From Candidatus Kuenenia stuttgartensis (GTDB taxonomy: Bacteria > Planctomycetota > Planctomycetia > Isosphaerales > Isosphaeraceae): DNA of 37,980 nucleotides. Positions 1 through 7,629 of the stretch are shown here, in pieces; within the stretch, counting starts at the first letter, position 1, and each line of letters begins with the position of its first letter. The stretch spans positions 1-37,980 of the forward strand of contig CAMBEP010000048.1 in the NCBI GenBank assembly GCA_945865635.1. The letters run 5' to 3'. The notes under the pieces are model-generated. The model was given only the letters and a program-made list of their open reading frames with translations. It was not told the origin of the DNA and did not search any database. Made by a program: the position numbers and the translations under genes.

Positions 1-90
1 ATCATGACGAACGTAACCCCTTGTAGTGAATAGGGATATCATACCAAAACCGCCATCTAAAATCAAGTGCAAAACATTGATTTAACACAA

Positions 91-208
91 GAATACAGAA
101 GAAGTTACGGCGTAAAAACAGGCTTGTTTAGTTTTGGCGGGGACGTCAAGAATACAGAAGAAGTTACGGCGTAAAAACCGGCTTATTTAGTTTTGGCGGG
201 GACGTCAA
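91..208. repeat. 59-bp direct tandem repeat, two copies
   Basis: Two head-to-tail copies (91-149 and 150-208) differ at only two positions. Each begins GAATACAGAAGAAG and ends GGGGACGTCAA. There is no third copy and no spacer, so it is not a CRISPR array. The second copy runs straight into an open frame that continues into the following ORF. It may be a recent duplication or a regulatory repeat near the left part of the integrated element. Confidence 0.9.
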
Positions 209-400
209 TCTACGGAAATCCAGTCAATTATTGAAGGTTTCTTTCAGTCTGCCGTCCCTAGAAAAGACGGCCCTATCAGTGCAATTGTAAGTAGCAGGCT
301 TTCGGAGATACCAACTATTGAAAGAGGCAGGCTCTCTCACGTAACAAACACACCCTCTCAAATCCTGGCAACTATCAAGCGGATTGACATTCAAATTGAA

Positions 401-976
401 TTGGTTTCGATCGAGTATCATCTTCTTGTCAGATGTGCGAGGACTGTCCTAACATCATCAGCAGGGGATGAGATAGCCGCCCAATCGCCACAAGTTAAAT
501 CGGTTCTCCAGTCAGCAGAAAGCGCGCAAGCCACCCAGACTTTGCAGGTCTCTAAAAAGCCAAAGGCCAAAGCTAAAAAAGAGTCGAATAATGACGAACT
601 TATGCTGTCTTTTTTAATGGCAGAACACAAATTTGAATCAAAGGACTTTACTAACGAAGCAGTTCCGAGCATCAAAATTACCGAATTAGGGGAGGCGCAG
701 TATGGGGGGGATAGTGGCTTTAGCAAGAGTAATGTGAATCGGTTTTTCGTTGATAAATTTGGAAGTCGTAAAGTTTATAAGCAGCTTTGCCATGATAAAC
801 GGATCGAAAGCAAACTCAGAGAACTCAATGGCGATTACACCTCTAGAAGTTATTCTCAGGTAAATGAGGCTGTCGTGGAGGACAAAAAGGTTTGCGAAGA
901 AAGCCGCGACTACGATGAATACGGAAACAGGGGGTACAGTTATGGTGGTTTAGATACCGAGGACGATGAGTCCTAA
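401..976 (+). CDS. Hypothetical protein with a possible C-terminal helix-turn-helix, start uncertain
   Basis: I do not recognise this 191-residue protein. From the TTG at 401 it has a Lys/Ala-rich linker (about residues 52-62) and a compact helical region (about 65-145) in which SKSNVNRFFVDKFG looks like a recognition-helix segment. A polar, acidic tail follows. The same frame is open without a stop back to 191, with no ATG; the upstream translation (for example IDIQIELVSIEYHLLV across the TTG) looks protein-like. The true start may be CTG 365, an ATT further up, or lost, with the gene cut by the 59-bp repeat. It resembles planctomycete mobile-element DNA-binding proteins in general pattern only. 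Confidence 0.5.
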   Translation: MVSIEYHLLVRCARTVLTSSAGDEIAAQSPQVKSVLQSAESAQATQTLQVSKKPKAKAKKESNNDELMLSFLMAEHKFESKDFTNEAVPSIKITELGEAQYGGDSGFSKSNVNRFFVDKFGSRKVYKQLCHDKRIESKLRELNGDYTSRSYSQVNEAVVEDKKVCEESRDYDEYGNRGYSYGGLDTEDDES

Positions 977-995
977 CACCCTGAAAAACAGATTT

Positions 996-1123
996 GTCCC
1001 AAAAGAACGTCCCATCGTCCCATCGGAACAATAAAAAGACAGTCTTTCAGAAAAGGCTTGGTTTTCCTTGGTTTTACGTTCTTTATTTGTCCCACGCTGA
1101 GCTAGTTTGTCGATTTTTGGGAC
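996..1123. repeat. Cluster of five GTCCCA sites (iteron-like)
   Basis: GTCCCA occurs at 996, 1009, 1017 and 1089, and its complement TGGGAC at 1118. Two copies share a longer ATTTGTCCCA, and the inverted copy shares GTCCCAAAA with the first. The cluster lies in the gap before the AlpA-like gene, a reasonable place for an operator or replication iterons. The function is inferred. Confidence 0.5.
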
Positions 1124-1188
1124 CATTCTGCATTGGTATCCGGGGTGCACGTCGCAACCTGGTGTCAAACAGGCAGAGGGTACTATCC

Positions 1189-1410
1189 ATGTTTTCACTG
1201 ACGTTCCCCGAAGAGTTCTTCACCGGCACCAACCTGATGACCAAGCAGCAGGTCGCGAACCACCTGCAAGTCAGTATTCGGACGATCGACCGTTGGTTGG
1301 CCGATGGAAATCTCCCGCCCGAGACCAAGGTGCGGGTCGGCGGCAGCGTTCGTTTCAATGCTAAGGCATTCGAACGCTGGGTTAAATCGGGTTGCCCCAA
1401 AGTGGACTGA
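1189..1410 (+). CDS. AlpA/excisionase-type helix-turn-helix protein
   Basis: A 73-residue DNA-binding protein of the MerR-like excisionase (AlpA) superfamily. The segment MTKQQVANHLQVSIRTIDRW followed by LADGNLPPETKVRVGGSVRFNAKAFERWV is the usual arrangement: helix-turn-helix, a wing with the Arg-Phe strand, and a closing helix. The start at ATG 1189 has GAGGG eight bases upstream; ATG 1237 is an internal alternative giving 57 residues. Such proteins act as transcription regulators or as recombination directionality factors in integrated elements. Lying ahead of the replication genes and far from the integrase, this one is more likely a regulator of the element, by inference. Confidence 0.8.
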   Translation: MFSLTFPEEFFTGTNLMTKQQVANHLQVSIRTIDRWLADGNLPPETKVRVGGSVRFNAKAFERWVKSGCPKVD

Positions 1411-1514
1411 TTTCTAAGGGTAACCACTTTTCAGCAGGTGCTGATAGGGTGCAGTTGTTCTGCGTCCGGCTCGGCACCTGTGTCCCAACTGCGTACGTAG
1501 AAAGCGCTTGTCAC

Positions 1515-1979
1515 ATGAAGATTTCCGAACAGTTTAGTGGCGGCAAATATTTCAAGGCCGACCATATTCAAGTCCCGATCACGCTCACGATTGAGTCAGT
1601 CGTTGGACTTAAGATGTTCGAAGGCTTGAAGCCTGCGATCAGATTTGTTGGCGAGGGGCGGCTCTTAGTGCTTAACAAGACCAACGCTCACATCATCGCC
1701 CAATGCCTAGGCGATGAGACCGTGTTCTGGCCAGGTCATGAAATTAGATTGATGGCTGAGGAAACGACCTTTGACGGAAAATCAACCCGTGGGATTCGTG
1801 TCCAGTGGGTCAATCCTTTGCAAAGCTCGCAAATTGCCAAAAGGCAGGTGCCGCAGCAGATGATTGCGACACCACCACACTCGGATCTACAACCGCACCC
1901 AGCGTCAAAACCGACGCAACCGCCAATTTCCAATGAACCACCATCAGCGCCGAACATGGAATTCCCTGCAGAAGCCTGA
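1515..1979 (+). CDS. Phage-type protein of unknown function next to replication genes
   Basis: A 154-residue protein starting MKISEQFSGGKYFKADHI. The core (about residues 1-105) matches the pattern of a family common in phages and integrated elements: LTIESV, then KPAIRFVGEG, LVLNKTNAHIIAQ, a W-P-G segment and a final strand with GIRVQWV. Function is unknown, but the family often travels with phage replication genes. The C-terminal 45 residues are Pro/Gln-rich and look disordered. ATG 1515 was chosen because the residues upstream do not resemble the family. Its stop codon overlaps an ATG (TGATG) at 1979, but the next gene probably starts further on. Confidence 0.7.
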   Translation: MKISEQFSGGKYFKADHIQVPITLTIESVVGLKMFEGLKPAIRFVGEGRLLVLNKTNAHIIAQCLGDETVFWPGHEIRLMAEETTFDGKSTRGIRVQWVNPLQSSQIAKRQVPQQMIATPPHSDLQPHPASKPTQPPISNEPPSAPNMEFPAEA

Positions 1980-1997
1980 TGTTACTGAACCTTAACC

Positions 1998-2034
1998 AAT
2001 GCAGCTTCGGAGGCGATAACCCCGAAGCTGCATT
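1998..2034. terminator. 13-bp perfect hairpin between the small phage-type gene and the primase gene
   Basis: Arms 1998-2010 and 2022-2034 are exact reverse complements (AATGCAGCTTCGG and CCGAAGCTGCATT) with an 11-nt loop. Only a short T-run follows, so it may be a weak terminator or attenuator, an operator, or a replication structure. Its position argues that the primase starts after it (2051) rather than at the overlapping ATG 1979. Confidence 0.65.
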
Positions 2035-2050
2035 TTCCAACGAGAATCAA

Positions 2051-4438
2051 ATGCAGTATAGCACAATGACAGATATCGCTAAACAATACCGTGACTGGGG
2101 CTTCTCAGTCATTCCAATTAAACTTGATGGCTCGAAGCAGCCTAAAGTGTCATGGAAACCATACACAGAAAAGTTCGCGACGGACCAGGAGTTGGAAGCC
2201 TGGTTTTCAGGGAACGGTTCTGGTATTGGCGTAATCGCAGGGGCAGTCAGTGGCAATCTAACCGTAATTGACTTTGATCACGACGCAGAACAGGTTTTTA
2301 ATCTGTTTTGGTCAGAAATTCAAACTCGAATCCCGTGGGTTATCGACAAACTGGTTGTCGTATCAACCCCACGTCCGGGGAAGCATGTCTGGTTTCGCCA
2401 AATCTCAACACCCGTTGGAGCAGAGGTTTTGGCTCGCACGGAACCATTGACAGGCCAAGTGGTTAGTGATGAAACGGTCGTCTCAGCTGAAACACCTGAC
2501 CCTCAGCCGAAGGTGTTGATAGAAACAAGGGGCACAAATAGCTATGTGATTGGAGTCGGTAGCCCACCTGCTGCTCATCCGACAGGTAAGGCCTACGAGA
2601 AGGTACACGGTGATTTCGGCCAATTACCGCAGCTTTCGGACGAAGAAGTCCAAGTCTTGTTTGAAATATGCCGTAGCTTTAATCGCAAACTGGCAGAAAA
2701 ATCCACTCAGCCTCTGGGCGAGAGTTACAGAGGGGAACCACGGCCTGGCGATGTTTTCGACGAGCACGAAGATCTTCTCCCGCTTTTACTTAATGCGGGC
2801 TGGCAGGTATACGGCCCACCCGTCGAGGATGTCGTGCGACTCACTAGACCAGGAAAAGAGGATCCTGGAATAAGTGCGACACTTGGCCATCACAAAGATG
2901 CCAACGGGCGACCACTTCTGCACGTATTCAGTTCAAACGCCGCCCCATTCGAGGAAAACCATACATACGATGCATTTGCGGTATTCGCATTGCTGTACCA
3001 CAACGGCGACTTTTCAAAAGCGGCAGTTGAGGCTAGTCTGAAATATGCGAAAGAGTTGAACGCTGCCAAGGTATCATTCCACAAGGCAATCGCAGATAAA
3101 GTTGCAAGTGTATCCTTTAAGATGGAGTACCAGCCATTTCCAGTCGAATGCCTTCCTGAAATTGTACGGAGGTATGTCTGTGAACATGCAGCAGCTATTG
3201 GGATTGATAACTCCTATGTTGCAGCCCCGATGCTCTCAGTCCTGGCCAGTTTAATTGGTGATAGTCGTATCATAGTCCTCAAAAAAGGCTATACCTTACC
3301 AGCAATCATCTGGACCGTGACTGTGGGGATTGTTTCCAGTGGGAAAAGCCCTGGCTGGCATGCGGCTATTCGCCCGGTCCAAGCTATCGAGAATTCAATC
3401 GCGGAGGCAATCCGTGCAGCCGACCAGCAATTCAAGCATTCTTTGAGTGAATTTAAGGCTGCAAAGGCTGAAGGTAATAAAGGTGAAATAAAACCAACTG
3501 AACCTGAGAACCGTCAACAGGTTTTGGTGAATGACGCCACGATGGAAGCTCTGATTGATGTGATGAAAGATAACCCCAAACTGCTGCTAGCGGTTGATGA
3601 GGCCGCTGGCTGGGTTAAGTCTATGAACGTATACAAGCAGGGGGGCGGGAGGGACGTTGAAAACTGGCTGAGTATGTATGACGGAAAGGGAATTTCAGTC
3701 AATCGAAAAAAAGACAATTATAGGGTGTCGCTGCCGAGAACCACTGTCTCTGTCACAGGAACAATCCAGCCAGGCGTTGCAACTGAGGTTCTTCAAACAG
3801 AGAAATTCATGGAAAACGGATTTGCGGCTCGAATCTTGTCAGTTCAACCGCCTCCCTCGATCGTCCGGTGGAATGAACTGGAAGTAGACCCGCATCTGAA
3901 CCAAGAGATGGAGGAGTTCGCCAAACGTCTCTATTTACTAAGTGGGGAGCCTTGTGGAAGTAGTAGTCGCCCAATCCACTTGACATGTACGGTAGAAGCG
4001 AAGCAGGCGTTTCGCGAGTGGATGAATGATACCGCAACCCAAGCTGAGAAGATGGAGACTGGGCTGCAAAACGGCTGGTTAAAACTTCGCCCTATTGCAG
4101 CACGGTTTGCATTGGTGTTTTCTGTTTGCAATCAACTTGCAGCCGACCCGGGTGGCAGTGCAATGCAACCGGTCGACCTGGCCAGTATGCAGGCCGGAAT
4201 TCAGCTTGCCAGATGGTTCGCTCGAGAACTTGAGCGTAACTATACACCGAAGCAAAACAATCTCAAGGATCACCTCTCATGGATTCTGAGTAGGCACCCT
4301 GGTGGCGTGGATGCCCGGACGCTCCAAACCGGTCGTCAAAATATCGAAACAGCCGACAAAGCCCGGGAAGTAATTCAGCAGTTGGTTCAAATGAATTGCG
4401 GGCAGCTTGAAGGTAATCGCTTCATTCCGTACTTCTAA
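2051..4438 (+). CDS. Bifunctional primase-polymerase fused to a DUF3987 helicase-like domain
   Basis: A 795-residue replication protein. Residues about 5-215 form an archaeo-eukaryotic type primase-polymerase domain: the catalytic acidic motif is DFDHD (D74, D76), followed by a His-containing STPRPGKHVWF and the strand IETRGTNSYVIGVGS. The second half matches DUF3987: a P-loop-like GIVSSGKSPG near residue 427 and AVDEAAGWVKS near 514, then the family stretch with GGGRDVENWLSMYDG. Such fusions prime and unwind DNA for plasmids, phages and integrated elements. The start at ATG 2051 is preferred over ATG 1979, which would place a strong hairpin inside the coding region; ATG 2066 is another option. 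A DNA polymerase follows 130 bp downstream. Confidence 0.85.
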   Translation: MQYSTMTDIAKQYRDWGFSVIPIKLDGSKQPKVSWKPYTEKFATDQELEAWFSGNGSGIGVIAGAVSGNLTVIDFDHDAEQVFNLFWSEIQTRIPWVIDKLVVVSTPRPGKHVWFRQISTPVGAEVLARTEPLTGQVVSDETVVSAETPDPQPKVLIETRGTNSYVIGVGSPPAAHPTGKAYEKVHGDFGQLPQLSDEEVQVLFEICRSFNRKLAEKSTQPLGESYRGEPRPGDVFDEHEDLLPLLLNAGWQVYGPPVEDVVRLTRPGKEDPGISATLGHHKDANGRPLLHVFSSNAAPFEENHTYDAFAVFALLYHNGDFSKAAVEASLKYAKELNAAKVSFHKAIADKVASVSFKMEYQPFPVECLPEIVRRYVCEHAAAIGIDNSYVAAPMLSVLASLIGDSRIIVLKKGYTLPAIIWTVTVGIVSSGKSPGWHAAIRPVQAIENSIAEAIRAADQQFKHSLSEFKAAKAEGNKGEIKPTEPENRQQVLVNDATMEALIDVMKDNPKLLLAVDEAAGWVKSMNVYKQGGGRDVENWLSMYDGKGISVNRKKDNYRVSLPRTTVSVTGTIQPGVATEVLQTEKFMENGFAARILSVQPPPSIVRWNELEVDPHLNQEMEEFAKRLYLLSGEPCGSSSRPIHLTCTVEAKQAFREWMNDTATQAEKMETGLQNGWLKLRPIAARFALVFSVCNQLAADPGGSAMQPVDLASMQAGIQLARWFARELERNYTPKQNNLKDHLSWILSRHPGGVDARTLQTGRQNIETADKAREVIQQLVQMNCGQLEGNRFIPYF

Positions 4439-4455
4439 TCGACAACTTTACCGCC

Positions 4456-4542
4456 GTTGTCAGCAGGTCAGCATAAGCATTTATTTGGCCTCGTGACCAT
4501 TTAAATCAGCAGGTTTTGCTGACTTGCTGGCCTGCTGACAAC
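4456..4542. repeat. Inverted repeat with TCAGCAGG motifs, possible origin or regulatory site
   Basis: Arms 4456-4473 and 4525-4542 match as reverse complements at 17 of 18 positions (GTTGTCAGCAGG against CCTGCTGACAAC in the outer part). TCAGCAGG occurs at 4460 and 4506 and inverted at 4531. A smaller hairpin, TCAGCA/TGCTGA, sits inside at 4506-4522. The gap between primase and polymerase is a natural place for a replication origin or a control of polymerase expression; the role is inferred. Confidence 0.6.
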
Positions 4543-4570
4543 ATTGCACCTTGAAAGATGGAGGTTTTTG

Positions 4571-6745
4571 ATGACCGCAATTCAATCGGGATCGGTTACG
4601 CTTGGGGACAAGACGTACAATTGGGAGTCATGGAATGGTCAAAAACTTGGTAAGTACATAGCGTTGGATACCGAAACAACTCTCATAGATGGCGCTGATC
4701 ATGTTCCCCGGCTATGCATGGTGAGCATGAGTGACGGTGAACGGCATTATGTGGCGGAACCCACCCAACTTTCCCAGATTCTGGAACATCATTTGAAGGG
4801 CGGTGGCCATATCGTCTTCCACAATGTTGCATTCGACTTCTGGGTTATCGACCAGTATCTCTCAATCAATGGAAAGGTCAGTGCTCGTAATTGGTTGTGG
4901 CATGCAGTGGACCAAGGGAGAGTTCATGACACAATGATACTGGCGGCCCTGGTAACACTTGCACAGTCTGACAACGACAGAATGTTGAGCCTTGCTGATG
5001 CAACCAAACGCTGGTGCGGATATGCTCTGGAGAAGGATGTTTACCGACTTAGATATTCAGAGATACGTAATGTGCCATGGAATGAAGTCGAGCATGGGTT
5101 CTTTGAATATGCAGTCTCAGATGCAATTGCAACTTGGCAATTGTTCACAAAAATAACACATGCTGCAAAGGCAATATGTGACGGGTACAGTCTGCCTCGC
5201 AGTCACGGATTTCTTACGGAATCCATACAGGTGAAGGCTGCAATCGGGCTATCCCGAATTAAACAGAATGGAATGCGTGTCGACCTGGATCGGCTGGTTT
5301 TGCTTCGTCAGGAAATTGATGCTGTGATCAGTGAACTGGTGAACAAGATGCGAGAAATTGAGCCTGCAATCTGGAAAGTTCATCTGAAAAATAGCAAGGC
5401 CATCATCAATCAAACGACCGGAATTCCAATTATGGATGAAAAGGTGTTACGAGAACGGCTCGAATCAATTGCATTAGCTCACGATTTAAATATCCCCCGC
5501 ACCCGTACGAACAAGATATCGGCATCTGTCGGTGAGTGCTGGACAGAACACCAGGGGCTTGACCTTTTTGTTGAGGCCTTTTGCAAGTTCAAGGGCTTTA
5601 CCAAGCTAAGGGCGTTCTTTAAAGGGCTTCATCAAACACAGATACATCCCGAATATCGAACTCTGGTCAAAACAGGGCGGACCAGTTGTTCAAAGCCCAA
5701 TATCCAGCAGTTACCGTCCAGGGTGGCGATTAGAGATACTATCATACCACGGCCCGGTTACTTGTTCTTCATCATTGACTATAACAGCTTAGAGTTACGT
5801 ACTTTGGCGGCGGTGTGTGAGTCGCAAATTGGCAACTCCAAACTCAGGGAAATTCTAATCCAGGAGATCGACCCGCATAGTTACACTGCGGCTATGTTTG
5901 CAGGAAAAAGCCTTGGAGAGTTTGGAGAACTACCCGACAAAAAACAGTTGCGACAGCGGGCGAAGGTATTTAATTTTGGCATTCCAGCAGGATTTGGTGC
6001 CGCCTCTTTGGTCCACCATGCCAAATTCAATTACGGTGTTGAAATAAGTCTGGATGAAGCCAGATTATTCATTCATAAATTGACCCGGGAGGTCTATCCC
6101 GAGCTGGAAGTGTACCTAAGAGAGGATGTGAAAAGCCGTCTTGCGGCCAAGTTGAATGTGGATGTAATTCAAGTTCATACGATGTGGCCGGAACCGTACC
6201 AGATTGGATCGCTCGGTAAAATACTCAAGGGCAACCCCACAAAAGCAGATGGGACACCATACGAGCCATACGCGATTGAAAAAAACTGGCAGGCCTTGTT
6301 GGCCCTGAACAAAAATCCTGAGTTAGAGCCTCACATTAGGGCTCGCAACACATCAGCCGATAGTCCGCTTCAGAAGCTACTTACCTCATCTGTACCAACA
6401 CTGACGGGGCGAGTTCGTGGTGAAGTGCGATTTACTGCTGCTAAAAATACCCCATTCCAAGGTCTTGCCGCTGATGGCTGCAAACTGGCGATATGGGACC
6501 TGACCAAGGCTGGCTATCGTGTCGTGGCTTTTATTCATGACGAATTCATCATCGAACTGAAGGCGGATCAGGACTTGGATCTCGCGGCAGCCAACATAAA
6601 CCGTATCTGTTGCGAGGCGATGCAGCCGTTAGTTCCTGGGATTCCTGTGAAGTGCGAGTTTGCACTGACTGAGCGTTGGTACAAGGGAGCTGAGGCTGTT
6701 TATGACGAATCAGGTCGTCTGAAGGTCTGGCGGCCAAAAGTGTAA
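4571..6745 (+). CDS. Family A DNA polymerase with 3'-5' exonuclease domain
   Basis: A 724-residue phage-type PolA. The exonuclease domain is N-terminal: ALDTETT (D33, E35), then HNVAFDFWVIDQ and YAVSDAIATW. The polymerase domain follows: GRTSCSKPNIQQLPSR, motif A DYNSLELRTLA (D403), motif B RQRAKVFNFGIPAGFG (K465) and motif C HDEF (near 656). There is no 5'-3' exonuclease domain, unlike chromosomal PolA of about 900 residues. The start is ATG 4571, with GGAGG seven bases before it, rather than the upstream TTG 4544. With the primase-helicase protein this gives the element its own primase, helicase-like motor and polymerase. A terminator follows. Confidence 0.92.
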   Translation: MTAIQSGSVTLGDKTYNWESWNGQKLGKYIALDTETTLIDGADHVPRLCMVSMSDGERHYVAEPTQLSQILEHHLKGGGHIVFHNVAFDFWVIDQYLSINGKVSARNWLWHAVDQGRVHDTMILAALVTLAQSDNDRMLSLADATKRWCGYALEKDVYRLRYSEIRNVPWNEVEHGFFEYAVSDAIATWQLFTKITHAAKAICDGYSLPRSHGFLTESIQVKAAIGLSRIKQNGMRVDLDRLVLLRQEIDAVISELVNKMREIEPAIWKVHLKNSKAIINQTTGIPIMDEKVLRERLESIALAHDLNIPRTRTNKISASVGECWTEHQGLDLFVEAFCKFKGFTKLRAFFKGLHQTQIHPEYRTLVKTGRTSCSKPNIQQLPSRVAIRDTIIPRPGYLFFIIDYNSLELRTLAAVCESQIGNSKLREILIQEIDPHSYTAAMFAGKSLGEFGELPDKKQLRQRAKVFNFGIPAGFGAASLVHHAKFNYGVEISLDEARLFIHKLTREVYPELEVYLREDVKSRLAAKLNVDVIQVHTMWPEPYQIGSLGKILKGNPTKADGTPYEPYAIEKNWQALLALNKNPELEPHIRARNTSADSPLQKLLTSSVPTLTGRVRGEVRFTAAKNTPFQGLAADGCKLAIWDLTKAGYRVVAFIHDEFIIELKADQDLDLAAANINRICCEAMQPLVPGIPVKCEFALTERWYKGAEAVYDESGRLKVWRPKV

Positions 6746-6789
6746 ACCGAGATTCGGTGTTCAATACCCTTAAGCGTTCTACACGAGGA

Positions 6790-6815
6790 GGGCTACACGG
6801 TTTTGTAGCCCTTTT
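6790..6815 (+). terminator. Rho-independent terminator after the DNA polymerase gene
   Basis: An 8-bp perfect stem (GGGCTACA with TGTAGCCC), a 6-nt loop and a TTTT tail lie 45 bp after the polymerase stop. It closes the element's replication operon. Confidence 0.85.
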
Positions 6816-6970
6816 CACGCCTTCTTTGGATCCTAGATGTGTTGTCCATTTTTCAAAGCAGGACTGGTGAGGCAGATCGATCTCTGGTTGGTCATCTATC
6901 AAGGCTGTTTCAAGATGTCATGAGCTACCACAATGAAGCGAAGCGAATCCATGATCTTTGCCGAGGAACT

Positions 6971-7198
6971 CTATCGCTGGCCCTCTGTCAAAGATTCAGT
7001 GGCCTGCTTTGTTTCTCGCTGGATGAACTTGGCCACCTCAACATTAGCGCAGGAGACGGCAGAATCATGTAAAAACTGTGCGATCGTAACCTCTAGTTCT
7101 GCAGCAGCCATTTTGACGAGCTTGTGTTCGTCTGGCGAAAGGACGACTTTCAAGGTGACTTCATTACCGGAGGTTGGGGGTTTTGCCTTGTTTGCCAT
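6971..7198 (-). CDS. Small ribbon-helix-helix-like protein
   Basis: A 75-residue protein, MANKAKPPTSGNEVTLKVVL..., read opposite to its neighbours. The segment VTLKVVLSPDEHKLVKMAAAE followed by LEVTIAQFLHDSAV has the strand-helix-helix pattern of CopG/Arc-type or DUF1778-like DNA-binding proteins. AAAGGA lies about ten bases before the ATG. It diverges from the excisionase-like gene across a 190-bp gap that holds an inverted GGATATCA/TGATATCC pair, a plausible operator. A partner toxin gene is not visible, so a regulator is more likely than an antitoxin. Assignment rests on pattern only. Confidence 0.6.
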   Translation of the reverse strand: MANKAKPPTSGNEVTLKVVLSPDEHKLVKMAAAELEVTIAQFLHDSAVSCANVEVAKFIQRETKQATESLTEGQR

Positions 7199-7226
7199 TC
7201 ACTTACATCCTTTACCATGTGGTTTG

Positions 7227-7270
7227 GGATATCATTCAGGTTACTGAAGACTAGAAAGATATTGATATCC
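7227..7270. promoter_or_regulatory. Inverted GGATATCA pair in a divergent intergenic region
   Basis: GGATATCA (7227-7234) and TGATATCC (7263-7270) are perfect reverse complements about 36 bp apart. A 10-bp match to the first arm (GGGATATCAT) also occurs at 33-42 near the start of the window. These could be operator or integrase/excisionase arm sites. Short AT-rich matches can arise by chance. Confidence 0.3.
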
Positions 7271-7388
7271 AGATGGACATACAGTACCTTATGGAAGTTC
7301 GCAATTCAACTGCAATTCCAAAAACGGAGTTGTTCTTAGGCACAAGGATCCAAGAGTATGTGCTGCTCCGAGCAATTCATGGAGATGA

Positions 7389-7628
7389 ATGATGCAACCT
7401 CAGTGCTCTACATCGTCGGGGATCAGGCCGGCATTGATTACAGTTGATGAACTGGCAAAATTGCTGAACATCAGTGTCCGGCATTTGCATCGACTAAAAA
7501 GCCGTGGCGATATAATCCCTGCCATTAAAATTGGCAAGTTGCCGCGTTGGTCCCTTGAGGATATTGATCTTTGGATCAAACAAGGGTGTCCATCACCTCG
7601 CAATATTAGCCAAACGGGAGGTCGCTAA
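7389..7628 (+). CDS. Excisionase-like helix-turn-helix protein directly upstream of the integrase
   Basis: A 79-residue protein of the AlpA/excisionase type. LITVDELAKLLNISVRHLHR is the helix-turn-helix, and AIKIGKLPRWSLEDIDLWIKQG is the wing plus final helix. Two ATGs stand side by side (7389 and 7392) with GGAG just upstream; the second has the better spacing. Its stop TAA is followed after one base by the TTG start of the recombinase, so the two are translated together. The position directly before a tyrosine recombinase is typical of a recombination directionality factor, which is the likely role. Confidence 0.85.
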   Translation: MMQPQCSTSSGIRPALITVDELAKLLNISVRHLHRLKSRGDIIPAIKIGKLPRWSLEDIDLWIKQGCPSPRNISQTGGR

Positions 7629-7629
7629 A

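Noticed and set aside
91..208. Possible CRISPR array
   Set aside because: Only two adjoining copies with no spacers and no cas genes.
6839..7339. Plus-strand frames across 6839-7339
   Set aside because: They overlap the ribbon-helix-helix gene on the minus strand, lack ribosome-binding sites and have no recognisable motifs.
6971..7628. Toxin-antitoxin pair formed by the ribbon-helix-helix protein and its neighbour
   Set aside because: The neighbour is a helix-turn-helix excisionase-like protein read in the opposite direction, and no toxin-like gene adjoins.
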